DNA of 64,000 nt. Source: Peribacillus asahii (GTDB lineage Bacteria > Bacillota > Bacilli > Bacillales > DSM-1321). Below, piece after piece: positions 46,799-57,876 of the stretch. The notes under the pieces were generated by a model. It did no database searches, was not told where the DNA came from, and saw only the letters and a program-made list of their open reading frames with translations. Location: assembly GCF_004006295.1 (NCBI RefSeq), contig NZ_CP026095.1, forward strand, positions 3,520,001 to 3,584,000, in the 5' to 3' direction. Every line of letters starts with the position of its first letter. Within the stretch, counting starts at the first letter, position 1. Both the position numbers and the translations under genes were made by a program.

Positions 46799-48607
46799 TT
46801 ACAACATTTTTCTCAATTGAATAATCTCCATCGCAATCCGGGCGGCCGCTTGTGTATCGTTACGTCTCACCGCTTCCTTCTCTTCTTCTTGTTTTTCTTT
46901 TATCTTTAACATTTTTTCATATTTCAACACTTGATTTATATAATCTGTCAGTTCTTTATCAGATACTTCCTCACCCACTGACATCATTTCTATTTCAGAA
47001 ACAATTCTTCTCAAGTTTTGATCAGATAAATATGTTAGAAAAAAACTGGTATCCGGCTCATGGTCATCTTCATAATAAGCGTATAGATACGTAATGATTG
47101 CTTGGTGTTCATCCAAATGAAAACGATTGTTTCCTAACATTTGTTGAATTTTATAAGCAGCTTCTTTACTTTTTAACATATGAGCAATTAAATATCTTTC
47201 AGCATTCTGATGCGCTGGCCTTAGCTTATGCTCATATTGCAAAGTTACTGTTTTTTGCAAAGAAGGTTGTGGCAATGTTCCTTTCTTTCGTTCATTGAAA
47301 AAAATTTGCCGTTGCTGTTTCTCTAGGGCATCTAAAGAAAGTGAAAATTCGCTTGATAGCTGGCGCAGATAATAATCTCGCTCAACAGCATTTGGTAAGC
47401 GTGAAATTTCCTTTAACACTTCTTCAATATATTGAATCCTATCTCCTTCACTATTTAGATTTTTTCCTAAACGTAAATAGTGAAGCTTAAAAGCCATATA
47501 GGTCTGACTAGCCCCTATTACTTCAGAAACAAAGCTTTTTTCACCAAATTTCTTTATGTAGTCATCGGGGTCAAGGTGGTCTGGCATAAGCGCCACTTTT
47601 ATCCCAAAACCGTTTTCATGAAGCATATTAGCTGCACGATTCGCTGCGTGTAACCCAGCCGAATCAGAATCATAACAAATAATAATTTGATCTGTATTCC
47701 GTTTCAAAAGTTGCAAATGCTGTTCTGTCAAAGCTGTTCCCATTGTAGCAATCGAATGTTCAACGCCTGCACGAACAGCTGAAATACAGTCAGCAAAGCC
47801 TTCAAAAATAACCGCCTGCGCTTTTTTTCGAATATGCGGCCTTGCTTGATGAAAATTATATAAAGTTTTGCTTTTATTAAAGATTGGCGTTTCAGGGCTA
47901 TTCAAATATTTAGGCTGATCCTCACCTAACGCTCTCCCCGAGAAAGCAATCGTATTTCCTTGATGATCCATAATCGGAAACATTACCCGATTACGAAAAC
48001 GGTCAAAATAAGATTCACCTTTCTCTCTAAAAATAATGAGGCCTGCTTGCTCCATTAATTCTGAAGAAAATCCTCTTTTCTTCAAAAACTTAGCCGCAAA
48101 ATCCCATGAATCTAGAGCATAACCGATTTGAAATTGTTCAATTGTCTCCTCAGTAAACCCACGATTTAATAAATACTCTAACGCTTCTTGACCTTCATTT
48201 GTATGAACCAGAAGATGGTGATAAAATTTTCGTAATAAATCATGTGCTTCAAGCATTTGCTCTGAACCAGCCGGCAAATTGGAGCGTGATTGTCCTTTAT
48301 TGATTTCAACATCTAAAGGAACATTTCCTTTTTCCGCTAAAACCTTAGCAGCTTCAACAAAGCTATATCCTTCTATATCCATTAAAAAGGTAAAAACATT
48401 ACCACCTGCTCCGCAACCAAAGCAATGGAAAATTTGCTTTTCAGCAGAAACGGAAAACGAAGGACTATTTTCACCATGAAAAGGACATAGACCAAAATAG
48501 TTTCGACCTTGTTTTTTCAATTGAACATATTCGCCAATTAACTCGACGATATCGACCGATTCGCGAATTTCATTAATCTTTTCATCTTCTATTCGGGCAT
48601 TTGTCAT
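46799..48607 (-). CDS. dnaG: DNA primase DnaG
   Basis: 602 aa. An N-terminal zinc finger (LCPFHGENSPSFSVS...FHCFGCG), TOPRIM polymerase core with VIFEGFADCISA (Glu), YDSDSAGLHAANRA and DPDDY, and a C-terminal DnaB-interaction domain. Synthesises primers at the replication fork. Directly upstream of sigA (36 bp); AAGGTGA precedes ATG 48607. Confidence 0.97.
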   Translation of the reverse strand: MTNARIEDEKINEIRESVDIVELIGEYVQLKKQGRNYFGLCPFHGENSPSFSVSAEKQIFHCFGCGAGGNVFTFLMDIEGYSFVEAAKVLAEKGNVPLDVEINKGQSRSNLPAGSEQMLEAHDLLRKFYHHLLVHTNEGQEALEYLLNRGFTEETIEQFQIGYALDSWDFAAKFLKKRGFSSELMEQAGLIIFREKGESYFDRFRNRVMFPIMDHQGNTIAFSGRALGEDQPKYLNSPETPIFNKSKTLYNFHQARPHIRKKAQAVIFEGFADCISAVRAGVEHSIATMGTALTEQHLQLLKRNTDQIIICYDSDSAGLHAANRAANMLHENGFGIKVALMPDHLDPDDYIKKFGEKSFVSEVIGASQTYMAFKLHYLRLGKNLNSEGDRIQYIEEVLKEISRLPNAVERDYYLRQLSSEFSLSLDALEKQQRQIFFNERKKGTLPQPSLQKTVTLQYEHKLRPAHQNAERYLIAHMLKSKEAAYKIQQMLGNNRFHLDEHQAIITYLYAYYEDDHEPDTSFFLTYLSDQNLRRIVSEIEMMSVGEEVSDKELTDYINQVLKYEKMLKIKEKQEEEKEAVRRNDTQAAARIAMEIIQLRKML

Positions 48608-48655
48608 ATTCTCACCTTATAATTTAGGTGATTGTTTATTATTCGATATGTACGG

Positions 48656-49138
48656 CTAAATTCCTTCAAGGTTCGACAAAATTTTTGCAAGTACCTGTGC
48701 AAATTTAATGCGATCTTCCTTCGAGAATGCTTTTGGCCCTTTTGTATGTTTACCAGCTCTGCGCATTTTAGCTGAAAGGTAACGCATATCTAAAAGCATC
48801 GAAATATTCTCTTCGGTATATTCTTTTCCCTTTGAAGAAAGAACATATACAGCTTTAGGGAGTAATGTTCCAGCCAATCCAATATCATTTGTTATAACAA
48901 TATCACCCTTTTTTACTGCGTTAACGATATATAAGTCCGCCGCTTCCTTATCTGCATCAACATATACCCATTTTCCTTCCGGATTACTCATCATATTTTT
49001 GTAGGAAGCAACGAATGTAACGTTCACCTTAAATAATGAAGCAGCATCCAAAATTTCTTTTTTCACAGGGCATGCATCTGCATCAACGTAGATTGATGGT
49101 TTATCGTCCATAACATTAAATTCTACATCTTTCTCCAT
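48656..49138 (-). CDS. yqxD: YqxD, YaiI/DUF188 family protein (PIN-like)
   Basis: 160 aa. The opening IYVDADACPVKKEI is the diagnostic DUF188 motif, with further acidic residues (GDIVITNDIGLAG) resembling a PIN-type nuclease site. Ends in KAFSKEDRIKFAQVLAKIL. First gene of the yqxD-dnaG-sigA operon. Activity untested as far as I know; RNase-like activity is inference. The start ATG 49138 has a somewhat distant GGAG. Confidence 0.88.
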   Translation of the reverse strand: MEKDVEFNVMDDKPSIYVDADACPVKKEILDAASLFKVNVTFVASYKNMMSNPEGKWVYVDADKEAADLYIVNAVKKGDIVITNDIGLAGTLLPKAVYVLSSKGKEYTEENISMLLDMRYLSAKMRRAGKHTKGPKAFSKEDRIKFAQVLAKILSNLEGI

Positions 49139-49470
49139 AATCCTTTTTCTCCATTGAATCTTTATCGCAAATTAACAGGCAATAAACGCCTACTTAGAAA
49201 TCGAGAGAAAGCGATAAAAAGAGAAGAGAACAACTACCTGCACAAGACTTGATTATGTCTCAGCTACCTCTTCTGTAAATGGACACTTTACTTTCTCTCG
49301 TTCATGAATAGGTGAATGAATGTATAACGTAAACCTTGACTTCTCGTTAATCACTAGTTTATTCCTTATTAAGGAACTCTAAACCTTTATAATACAATTT
49401 CTCGCAATTTTTTATTATAATCTATTTTTTCAAAAGTTGCCATCATTTCAATCTAAAAAATCTGTTTCTA

Positions 49471-49510
49471 CATCCACTTTTTTATAGCCCTGTACACAAA
49501 AAAGTGGATG
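49471..49510. repeat. 13-bp perfect inverted repeat
   Basis: CATCCACTTTTTT (49471-49483) and AAAAAAGTGGATG (49498-49510) around a 14-base loop. It shares bases 49507-49510 and the T-run with the adjacent terminator hairpin, so the two cannot form together. Confidence 0.75.
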
Positions 49511-49551
49511 GAGCAATAAGCTATACATTATATGTTAGCTTATCGTCCATC
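49507..49551 (-). terminator. Terminator of ppsR
   Basis: Outer stem GATGGA/TCCATC and inner ATAAGCTA/TAGCTTAT, followed on the minus strand by CACTTTTTTG. Confidence 0.75.
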
Positions 49552-49579
49552 ATCATGTATGAACTCATCATAAAAATGG

Positions 49580-50401
49580 TTATTTCACGCTTCGATTTTG
49601 AAGAATATTAATAATTAAATTAGCTGTTTCTTCAACAGCTTTATTTGTTACATCAATGATTGGACATTTAAGACGCGAAACAATAGAGTCAAAATAGGTT
49701 AGTTCCTCTTTAATTCTTTCCATATTTGCATAGATAGCATGGTCATTTAGTCCAAGTGATTTCAAACGTTCTTTCCGAATATGGTTGAGTTTTTCTGGGC
49801 TAATTTTCAGACCAATAATCTTTTCCGGCGACACTAAAAATAATTCTTCTGGAGGCTTTACTTCCGGAACGAGCGGCACATTCGCTACTTTATAACGCTT
49901 ATGAGCTAAATATTGCGAAAGCGGCGTTTTAGATGTTCGAGACACACCAACTAACACAATATCCGATCGTAAAATCCCTCGTGGATCACGTCCGTCATCA
50001 TATTTCACAGCAAATTCAATGGCCTCTACACGCTTGAAATAATCATCATCAAGCTTGCGTACTAAACCTGGCTCATTTAAAGGCTTAAACGTCGCTCGTT
50101 GTTGAAGCAAGTCCATAAGCGGACCTAAAATATCATGAGCAGGTAGATTCTCCTTTTTAATTTGCTGTTCCATATATGCTCGAATGTCTGGCTTTACGAG
50201 CGTATACACAATAACCGCATCATTTAATTTAGCAAGCGAAATGACTTCATCAACGTTTTGTTCATCTTCTATGTATGGTATTCGCTTGATTGCAAAAGAG
50301 GCCCCCATAAACTGGCTCGCCGCTGCTTTTGTTACTAATTCCGCTGTTTCTCCTACTGAGTCCGATACAACATATATGATTGAACCGTTCATTCCTGTCA
50401 T
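49580..50401 (-). CDS. yqfL: YqfL/PpsR, PPDK-type bifunctional kinase-phosphorylase (DUF299)
   Basis: 273 aa. N-terminal [16 protein letters not shown] and the P-loop-like [15 protein letters not shown] are diagnostic of the DUF299 family, which phosphorylates and dephosphorylates PEP synthase or pyruvate phosphate dikinase. Downstream of ccpN (17 bp), the same operon as in B. subtilis, where YqfL modulates CcpN activity. ATG 50401 or 50392; neither has a strong ribosome site. Confidence 0.92.
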   Translation of the reverse strand: MTGMNGSIIYVVSDSVGETAELVTKAAASQFMGASFAIKRIPYIEDEQNVDEVISLAKLNDAVIVYTLVKPDIRAYMEQQIKKENLPAHDILGPLMDLLQQRATFKPLNEPGLVRKLDDDYFKRVEAIEFAVKYDDGRDPRGILRSDIVLVGVSRTSKTPLSQYLAHKRYKVANVPLVPEVKPPEELFLVSPEKIIGLKISPEKLNHIRKERLKSLGLNDHAIYANMERIKEELTYFDSIVSRLKCPIIDVTNKAVEETANLIINILQNRSVK

Positions 50402-50418
50402 GCTTTTTGCGAGCCCCC

Positions 50419-51054
50419 CTAAAACTTTTCGTCTGCTAAAGCTACGAAAGCTTTTGTTATATTCGTTTTTGTAATTCGCCCAATCACTTCGTAGCCCTTT
50501 TCCGTCTCCTTCACGACCGGCAACGAATCAATTTGCTTATCAATCAGCTTTTTCGCTACATCAATCATTAAATCTTCTTTTGTACACATCGTAATATTCG
50601 GCATTCTCGTCATAATAATATTAACAGGAATGGATGATAATTCCTGCTTCCCGATACTTGCTCGTAATAAGTCTTTCCGTGAAAGAACTCCTACTAATAC
50701 GGATTGCTTATCAACAACAAATAACGTACCTACATCTTCTAAAAACATCATGACTATTGCATCATATACGGAAATACTCTCGTTAACAACGACCGGTATC
50801 GATTGATAATCCTTTACAAAAATATGATTTAAACTATCCGTCAAAAGTTGAGTCCCCGATCTACCAGAATAAAAATACCCGACACGAGGTCTCGCATCAA
50901 GAAAGCCTGCCATCGTTAAGATTGCTAAATCTGGTCGAAGTGTTGCTCTCGTCAGATTCAATCGATCAGCAATATTTTCACCCGTGATTGGCCCATTTTC
51001 TTTCACAATTTGTAGTATCTGTTCTTGACGCTTATTCAATTCGATTTTAATCAC
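50419..51054 (-). CDS. ccpN: CcpN, gluconeogenic gene repressor (HTH plus CBS domains)
   Basis: 211 aa. N-terminal HTH ([39 protein letters not shown]) and two CBS domains (about 80-135 and 145-205; [31 protein letters not shown]). Matches CcpN of B. subtilis nearly throughout the HTH. It represses gapB and pckA in the presence of glucose. Start GTG 51054 ([10 protein letters not shown]) is taken by homology; a TTG six codons in also has a good GGTGGTGAT ribosome site. Confidence 0.93.
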   Translation of the reverse strand: MIKIELNKRQEQILQIVKENGPITGENIADRLNLTRATLRPDLAILTMAGFLDARPRVGYFYSGRSGTQLLTDSLNHIFVKDYQSIPVVVNESISVYDAIVMMFLEDVGTLFVVDKQSVLVGVLSRKDLLRASIGKQELSSIPVNIIMTRMPNITMCTKEDLMIDVAKKLIDKQIDSLPVVKETEKGYEVIGRITKTNITKAFVALADEKF

Positions 51055-51290
51055 CACCCTAATGCGTTAAGAGAGAAAAAGGATATCTGTTTTTATAATG
51101 ATTAGTATATTCCATTATTATATCGTAAATAGACATAAAATTCTTATCTCCTGCTTGTTTATATATTTTCAGGAAACTTCAATCTACTCACATCATCCTT
51201 TATCAAAACTGTATCCTACTAAAAGACTCCTATTAGATCATACTGTTCATTTCAACTAATCATCTTGTTTAACATAGCGAAAAAGAAAAT

Positions 51291-51329
51291 CGGATACTAC
51301 TATACAAACGTCGTCTGAAGCAGTATCCG
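51291..51329 (-). terminator. Terminator of glyQS
   Basis: CGGATACT / AGTATCCG stem with a 23-base loop, followed on the minus strand by ATTTTCTTTTTCGC. Confidence 0.75.
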
Positions 51330-51346
51330 TTCTTTTGTATCATTGA

Positions 51347-53416
51347 TTACGATACAATAATTTTATTCATCGCTGCATAAGTAGCCACTAAATCACTAAT
51401 CTCTTTCATGAGTGATAAACGGTTATTACGGATAGATGCATCGTCTGCCATAACCATTGTATGCTCGAAATACTGTTCAATATCTGTTTGAAGAGAGGCT
51501 AATAATTCATAACGCTCTGTTTCATTATCTGCTTGTTGATAAGCAACAGACACACGTTGATAGTTCTCATAAAGTGCTGTTTCCTGAGTATTTTCAAATT
51601 TAGCAGCATCCACAGATACTTGATGTTCACATTTACCAGCAATATTCATAACACGGCTTAGTGCTTCTAGCTCTTCTTTAAAGCCTGCTTCGTTCTTCTT
51701 CGCTTCCAACACGCCAGCACGCTCTACAAGAGATGAGATATAGCCAATTTCACCTAATAAAACCGCATCAATTAAATCATAGCGAATATGCTGTTCCTGT
51801 AGCATATGCTTAATTCGGGCTTTAAAGAAAGTAAGCATATCTTCCTGCACATCGGCAAGCTCACGTTTCACAATATTTTTCGCTTCTACTTCGTGCAATG
51901 CTAAAGCGACGATTGCTTCTAAAGAAATATTCCAATTCTTCTCCGCTAAAATTTGGACAATTCCGCCCGCTTGTCTTCTTAATGCATACGGATCTTGAGA
52001 GCCGGTAGGAATAATCCCAATTGCAAAAAATGATGCGATAGTATCCATTTTTTCAGCAACACTTAAAATGGCGCCAATCGTTGAAGGCGGTACGCTATCG
52101 TCAGCAGACTTTGGCATATAATGTTCATGAATTGCCGCCGCCACTTCCTTCGCTTCTCCTTTTAAAAGGGCATACCTTTCTCCCATGTAACCTTGTAATT
52201 CCGGGAACTCATACACCATATGACTGACTAAGTCAAATTTAGCGATGCGTGCTGCTCGAAGGGCCAACTCTTTATCGACAGATACTTCAAGTGCATCGAC
52301 TAACGCTCCTGTAATAGCTGTAACACGCTCTGTTTTCTCAGCCAGCGTACCAATTTCTTCATGATAAACAATTGTTTCAAGCTTTTTTAAAGCATCTGCA
52401 ATATCTTTCTTCTGATCTTCTTTGTAGAAGAACGCAGCATCGGAAAGACGTGCACGCAATACTTTCTCATTTCCTTTCGATACCGTTTCTAAATGACGAT
52501 CATCCCCATTTCGAACAGTAACAAAGAAAGAAAGCAAGTTGCCAGCTTGATCTTTTACAGGGAAATAACGTTGATGTTCTTTCATAGATGTGATTAATAC
52601 GTCACTTGGCAGCTCCAAAAATTCTTCTTCAAAACGACCAAATAAAACCGTTGGATATTCAACTAAGTTATTGACTTCCTCAAGCAATTCTGCATCAACT
52701 GGAATTACCCAATTATTTTTGGCTTCTAGCTCTTTAATTTGTGCCAAAATCATATTGCGACGTGTATCCGGGTTCGCAATAACAAATTGCTCAGTTAAAC
52801 GTGCTTCATATTCAGCAGGATCTTCAATTGTGATTGTTTCCCCTAAGAAGCGATGGCCTTTTGTTGTACGGTTTGTATCTACATCGGCAATGGTAAAAGG
52901 TACAATTTCCTGACCAAATAATGCAATTAACCATTTAATTGGACGGACAAAACGAAGCTCTTGGTTTGCCCAGCGCATATTTTTACCAAATGTCATGCTT
53001 GTAATAAGATTCTGCAGCTCCACTAGTAACTCTTTCGTCGGTTGTCCTTTAATAAATTTATTTAAATGAACATATTCAACGCCTTTAATTTCTTTGAAAT
53101 AAATGTCGTCTGTTGTCAGTCCTTGACCTTTTGTAAAACCAATTGCTGCTTTTGACCAATTGCCTTCCGCATCCATGGCAATTTTTTTAGCTGGTCCTTT
53201 TACTTCTTCTTCAATATCCTTTTGTGCTTCTGCCACATCCGTAACAAGAAGCGATAAACGTCTAGGTGTTGAAAAAGCTTGAACATCACCGAATTCGATT
53301 GCTTTTTCTGTGAACCATTTTTGAACCTTATCTGCTAATTGGTTCATTGATGATGTCACAAAACGTGCTGGTAATTCTTCTAAACCAATTTCCAACAATA
53401 AATTACGCTTGCTCAT
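51347..53416 (-). CDS. glyS: Glycyl-tRNA synthetase beta subunit
   Basis: 689 aa. Starts [20 protein letters not shown], the family N terminus, with EHQRYFPV and the anticodon-binding [13 protein letters not shown] and [20 protein letters not shown]. Forms the alpha2beta2 enzyme with GlyQ. ATG 53416 has AAAGGGGAG seven bases upstream and overlaps the glyQ end by 14 bp. Controlled by the glycine T-box upstream of glyQ. Confidence 0.96.
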   Translation of the reverse strand: MSKRNLLLEIGLEELPARFVTSSMNQLADKVQKWFTEKAIEFGDVQAFSTPRRLSLLVTDVAEAQKDIEEEVKGPAKKIAMDAEGNWSKAAIGFTKGQGLTTDDIYFKEIKGVEYVHLNKFIKGQPTKELLVELQNLITSMTFGKNMRWANQELRFVRPIKWLIALFGQEIVPFTIADVDTNRTTKGHRFLGETITIEDPAEYEARLTEQFVIANPDTRRNMILAQIKELEAKNNWVIPVDAELLEEVNNLVEYPTVLFGRFEEEFLELPSDVLITSMKEHQRYFPVKDQAGNLLSFFVTVRNGDDRHLETVSKGNEKVLRARLSDAAFFYKEDQKKDIADALKKLETIVYHEEIGTLAEKTERVTAITGALVDALEVSVDKELALRAARIAKFDLVSHMVYEFPELQGYMGERYALLKGEAKEVAAAIHEHYMPKSADDSVPPSTIGAILSVAEKMDTIASFFAIGIIPTGSQDPYALRRQAGGIVQILAEKNWNISLEAIVALALHEVEAKNIVKRELADVQEDMLTFFKARIKHMLQEQHIRYDLIDAVLLGEIGYISSLVERAGVLEAKKNEAGFKEELEALSRVMNIAGKCEHQVSVDAAKFENTQETALYENYQRVSVAYQQADNETERYELLASLQTDIEQYFEHTMVMADDASIRNNRLSLMKEISDLVATYAAMNKIIVS

Positions 53417-54299
53417 TTGCATTCTCCCCTTTCACTTTTAAAATCGGGAAGCCTAATTTTTCCCGCTCTTCGTAGAAGGTTTTGGCAACCTTACGCGCTA
53501 AATTTCGGCAGCGAGCGATATATCCCGTTCTTTCTGTAACCGAAATGGCTCCTTTTGCGTCTAACAAATTAAATGTATGAGAACATTTCAACACATAATC
53601 ATAAGCTGGGTGAACAAGTCCTTCTTCCATTTGACGCTGTGCTTCTGCTTCATACATCGTAAATAGTTGGAATAACATATCTAGATTCGACGTTTCAAAC
53701 GTATATTTAGAATGCTCATATTCAGGCTGACCAAAAATATCGCGTACAGTAAAACCATCTGTCCACTCTAACTCGAATACATTTTCTTTCTGTTGAATGT
53801 AAGAAGCCAGACGCTCAATTCCATATGTAATTTCAACCGAAACAGGCTTACATTCAAGTCCACCAACTTGTTGGAAATACGTAAATTGTGTAATTTCCAT
53901 TCCATCTAACCATACTTCCCAACCAAGGCCTGCACAACCTAATGAAGGGTTTTCCCAGTTATCTTCAACGAAACGAATATCATGCTCAAGCGGGTCAATT
54001 CCAAGAGCTTTTAAAGAATCTAAATATAACTCTTGAATATTGTCTGGCGATGGCTTCATAATCACTTGGAATTGATGATGCTGATACAGACGGTTTGGGT
54101 TTTCACCATAGCGTCCATCCGCAGGGCGACGTGATGGCTCCACATATGCTACATTCCACGGCTCTGGTCCAATCGCTCGTAAAAATGTATAAGGGCTCAT
54201 TGTGCCCGCACCTTTCTCCACATCATAAGCATTCATTAAAATACAGCCTTGTTCAGACCAATGTTTCTGTAACGTTAAAATCATATCTTGAATATTCAT
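53403..54299 (-). CDS. glyQ: Glycyl-tRNA synthetase alpha subunit
   Basis: 298 aa class II aminoacyl-tRNA synthetase subunit: [55 protein letters not shown] (motif 1/2 region) and [17 protein letters not shown] (motif 3). Makes glycyl-adenylate. GGAGGTG precedes ATG 54299. First gene after the T-box leader. Confidence 0.97.
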   Translation of the reverse strand: MNIQDMILTLQKHWSEQGCILMNAYDVEKGAGTMSPYTFLRAIGPEPWNVAYVEPSRRPADGRYGENPNRLYQHHQFQVIMKPSPDNIQELYLDSLKALGIDPLEHDIRFVEDNWENPSLGCAGLGWEVWLDGMEITQFTYFQQVGGLECKPVSVEITYGIERLASYIQQKENVFELEWTDGFTVRDIFGQPEYEHSKYTFETSNLDMLFQLFTMYEAEAQRQMEEGLVHPAYDYVLKCSHTFNLLDAKGAISVTERTGYIARCRNLARKVAKTFYEEREKLGFPILKVKGENANEQA

Positions 54300-54410
54300 T
54301 CCTGCACCTCCAAATTTTTAAAGCGAAAATGAAATTTGTCGCCTTCCCTGCTGAATTTGGCTATTTACTTGCCAATTTTAAGAGATTACCTGCCATATCC
54401 TACGTAACAC

Positions 54411-54632
54411 AAAAAACTCCCGTCCCTATGCCAAAATGTAAGCATAGGGACGAGAGTTTACCCGCGGTTCCACCCTAATTGTCATTTCTAAGGAAATGAC
54501 CTCTTTTGTTAAATATCATGCTCCGGAACGCCCTTCCCTGAATGTCCATATCCTGGCTCCCACTATCCCAGGCTCGCTTTTATGGAGAAAGACAGGTACT
54601 CCTTTCCATCAACGCAACTTCATATTTTAGAT
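54411..54632 (-). ncRNA. Glycine T-box riboswitch of glyQS
   Basis: The conserved T-box AGGGTGGAACCGCG lies at 54463-54476 (minus strand). It is followed by a terminator GTCCCTATGC / GCATAGGGAC (54422-54451) with a T6 run (54411-54416). Upstream, stem I carries AGAGTA-like and GCGAGCCTGGGA motifs. A GGC at about 54530-54532 on its 3' side is the likely glycine specifier. Uncharged tRNA-Gly would favour the antiterminator and glyQS expression. Confidence 0.93.
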
Positions 54633-54638
54633 GATTGT

Positions 54639-54667
54639 ATTCTATCCAACAAAGTAAAAAAAGTCAA
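54639..54667 (-). promoter_or_regulatory. Sigma-A promoter of the glyQS T-box leader
   Basis: TTGACT (54662-54667), 17-bp spacer, TAGAAT (54639-54644). The promoter sits at the very end of recO and starts the leader near 54632. Confidence 0.85.
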
Positions 54668-54669
54668 CC

Positions 54670-55422
54670 TTAAAGCAAATCTTTCATCGAATCCAACTGC
54701 TTTAAAAATCTTTTTGATTTCAAGTGAAGTCCGGAATATTCTTCATAATAGGCATCAATAATCGTTTGCAGCTCTTTCTTCGTTTCCGGCTTTATGGAAA
54801 TATTGCCAAGGCGTGATAAATCAAAATAATAAAACAGACGCAACAACTTAACCGCAGCCGGCGATAGTTTTAAATGATAGGAATCTTTATCAAAACAGCG
54901 ATGACAAATAAACCCTGCCTCCCGAAGTGAAAAAGCAAACACACCTTCTGTTTCTCCGCAGACTGTACATTGATTTAATACAGGATGAATCCCATTAACC
55001 GGAAGCATTTTCATTTCAAAAATAAACTTTAACACCTCTGGGTCATATTCTTCATTTATGTAATGTAACGTTTGATATAAAAGCTCAAATAAGTATGGAT
55101 TCGCCTTTTTATCATCGACGCTTCGATCCAATAATTCAATAATATAAGAGGCATAAGCTGTCGCAAATAAGTCCTCGCGTATAAAACGCATAGAATCTAC
55201 CATTTCACCTTGCTGTAGACTCCCAAGACCTGTTGAAGGCGTTACAAGAAAATAACCATAACAAAATAATTGCGTAACAGAAGCAAGCCTGCTATTAGGC
55301 TTGCTTGCTCCTCTTGCCATAACACCTATTTTTCCAAATTCACGTGTATAAATCGTGATGACTTTATTGTTCTCTCCATAATCGGATCGCCTAATGACTA
55401 TGCCTTCACATTTTTGAAACAT
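54670..55422 (-). CDS. recO: RecO, recombination mediator
   Basis: 250 aa. OB-fold N terminus ([40 protein letters not shown]), helical middle and a four-cysteine zinc site (NQCTVCGE...FICHRCFD). Loads RecA at gaps and ends. ATG 55422 has GGTGG upstream. Follows yqzL by 35 bp. Confidence 0.95.
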   Translation of the reverse strand: MFQKCEGIVIRRSDYGENNKVITIYTREFGKIGVMARGASKPNSRLASVTQLFCYGYFLVTPSTGLGSLQQGEMVDSMRFIREDLFATAYASYIIELLDRSVDDKKANPYLFELLYQTLHYINEEYDPEVLKFIFEMKMLPVNGIHPVLNQCTVCGETEGVFAFSLREAGFICHRCFDKDSYHLKLSPAAVKLLRLFYYFDLSRLGNISIKPETKKELQTIIDAYYEEYSGLHLKSKRFLKQLDSMKDLL

Positions 55423-55457
55423 AATAAAGACACCACCAATTCTCGCCTAACTAAACG

Positions 55458-55604
55458 TTAGGAAACAGGAAAATCAATATTTGCTAGCTCCTCAGTTGAC
55501 TGCTCGGCTCTTTCCTGTTTTTCGACTTCTATCTCTTTAAAAAGAAGATAAGTGTCCACATTACCTGTTTCACTAAATACTTTCCAGGTAAAATCCAACA
55601 TCAT
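55458..55604 (-). CDS. yqzL: YqzL-like small protein
   Basis: 48 aa protein beginning MMLDFTWKVFSETGNVDTYL, followed by LFKEIEVEKQERAEQ. This is the family signature of the YqzL protein found between era and recO in Bacillus. AAAGGTGG lies five bases upstream of the ATG pair (55604/55601). Function unknown. Too short for a 60-codon cutoff. Confidence 0.9.
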   Translation of the reverse strand: MMLDFTWKVFSETGNVDTYLLFKEIEVEKQERAEQSTEELANIDFPVS

Positions 55605-55701
55605 AAGACCCACCTTTCATGTTAACTAGCATATGTTCATTTCCAACCTTACGAATAGCTTGACCTAATTTTCTACTTTCATGAAGCGTAAAATTTGCTA
55701 A

Positions 55702-57022
<1,321 letters not shown>

Positions 57023-57047
57023 CTAACATCATCCTTCCAATAAATAT

Positions 57048-57428
57048 TTACGTACTGATCAGCTTCGGCAAAAAGATGACAATTCCAACAATCACAGAGA
57101 ATACAGCATATAATAAGACAGCCCCTGCTGCCATATCCTTTGCTTGACGTGCTAGCGGATGATACTCTTCTGTCACTAAATCGACTACTCGTTCAAGCGC
57201 CGAATTGACTAGTTCAAGCGCAATCATCCCCGTAACGGCAATCAGAACAAAGAGCCATTCTATCCAATTAAGTGAAACATACGCTCCTAATAAAATGACC
57301 ACCACTGTCATCATACTATGAATTCGAACGTTTCGCTCTGCTTTAACACCTTCCCAAATCCCTCTTAGAGCAAAATAAAAACTCTTGACGAAAGGATATT
57401 TACCCTTCTCTCGATAGCCCGTACTCAT
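57048..57428 (-). CDS. dgkA: Diacylglycerol/undecaprenol kinase (DgkA family)
   Basis: 126 aa membrane kinase with three helices. Conserved [12 protein letters not shown] on the cytoplasmic side and [37 protein letters not shown] (active-site Glu, Asn and Asp). In Bacillus the main substrate is undecaprenol, feeding cell-wall lipid carrier. It overlaps ybeY by 29 bp; ribosome site AAAAGGAT. Confidence 0.95.
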   Translation of the reverse strand: MSTGYREKGKYPFVKSFYFALRGIWEGVKAERNVRIHSMMTVVVILLGAYVSLNWIEWLFVLIAVTGMIALELVNSALERVVDLVTEEYHPLARQAKDMAAGAVLLYAVFSVIVGIVIFLPKLIST

Positions 57429-57876
57429 CTAGGATATCCTTTTGTTTTGTAAACATGACCCGCTCATCACTTTCGGTCATATGATCATAGCCAAGCAAAT
57501 GCAAAAAGCCATGCAAAGCCAAAAAGCCTAGTTCGCGATCAAAGGAATGCCCGTACTCCTCCGCCTGCTCTTTCGTACGCTCAATAGAGATAATAATATC
57601 TCCAAGAACCCTAGGCATATCCGCACCAATAATTTCAATCTCTTCTTCTCCCATTTCTTCAAGTGCAAAAGAAATGACATCCGTTGCTGCATCTTTATTA
57701 CGGTACTCTTTATTAATCTCCTGGATTCTAGCATTATTGACAAACGTAACGGAAAGCTCTGTCCCTTCCTCAATATCTTCCCTTTCAGCGGCAAACTGCA
57801 AAACACTTTCTACCAGCTTCTGCACTTCTTCGGAAATTTCATTTGTTTCATCGATAAAATCAAGCTCTAATCTCAT
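57400..57876 (-). CDS. ybeY: YbeY endoribonuclease (rRNA maturation factor)
   Basis: 158 aa. Zinc motif [11 protein letters not shown] (H-x3-H-x5-H) near the C terminus and [18 protein letters not shown] typical of YbeY. Processes and checks 16S rRNA. Overlaps pgpH by 4 bp; AGAAGGTGG precedes ATG 57876. Confidence 0.95.
   Translation of the reverse strand: MRLELDFIDETNEISEEVQKLVESVLQFAAEREDIEEGTELSVTFVNNARIQEINKEYRNKDAATDVISFALEEMGEEEIEIIGADMPRVLGDIIISIERTKEQAEEYGHSFDRELGFLALHGFLHLLGYDHMTESDERVMFTKQKDILDEYGLSREG

Larger units (their letters stand above)
49139..49579. other. 441-bp gap between ppsR and yqxD
   Basis: Upstream region of the yqxD-dnaG-sigA operon. It contains a ppsR terminator (49507-49551) overlapping a second hairpin (49471-49510), a palindrome TTCCTTATTAAGGAA (49362-49376), and a hairpin with 7-bp stem AGAAGAG/CTCTTCT (49222-49274) followed on the minus strand by CTTTTTAT. 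No open reading frame. Confidence 0.55.

Noticed and set aside
52590..52913. 107-codon plus-strand frame
   Set aside because: Antisense to glyS, which is complete and conserved.
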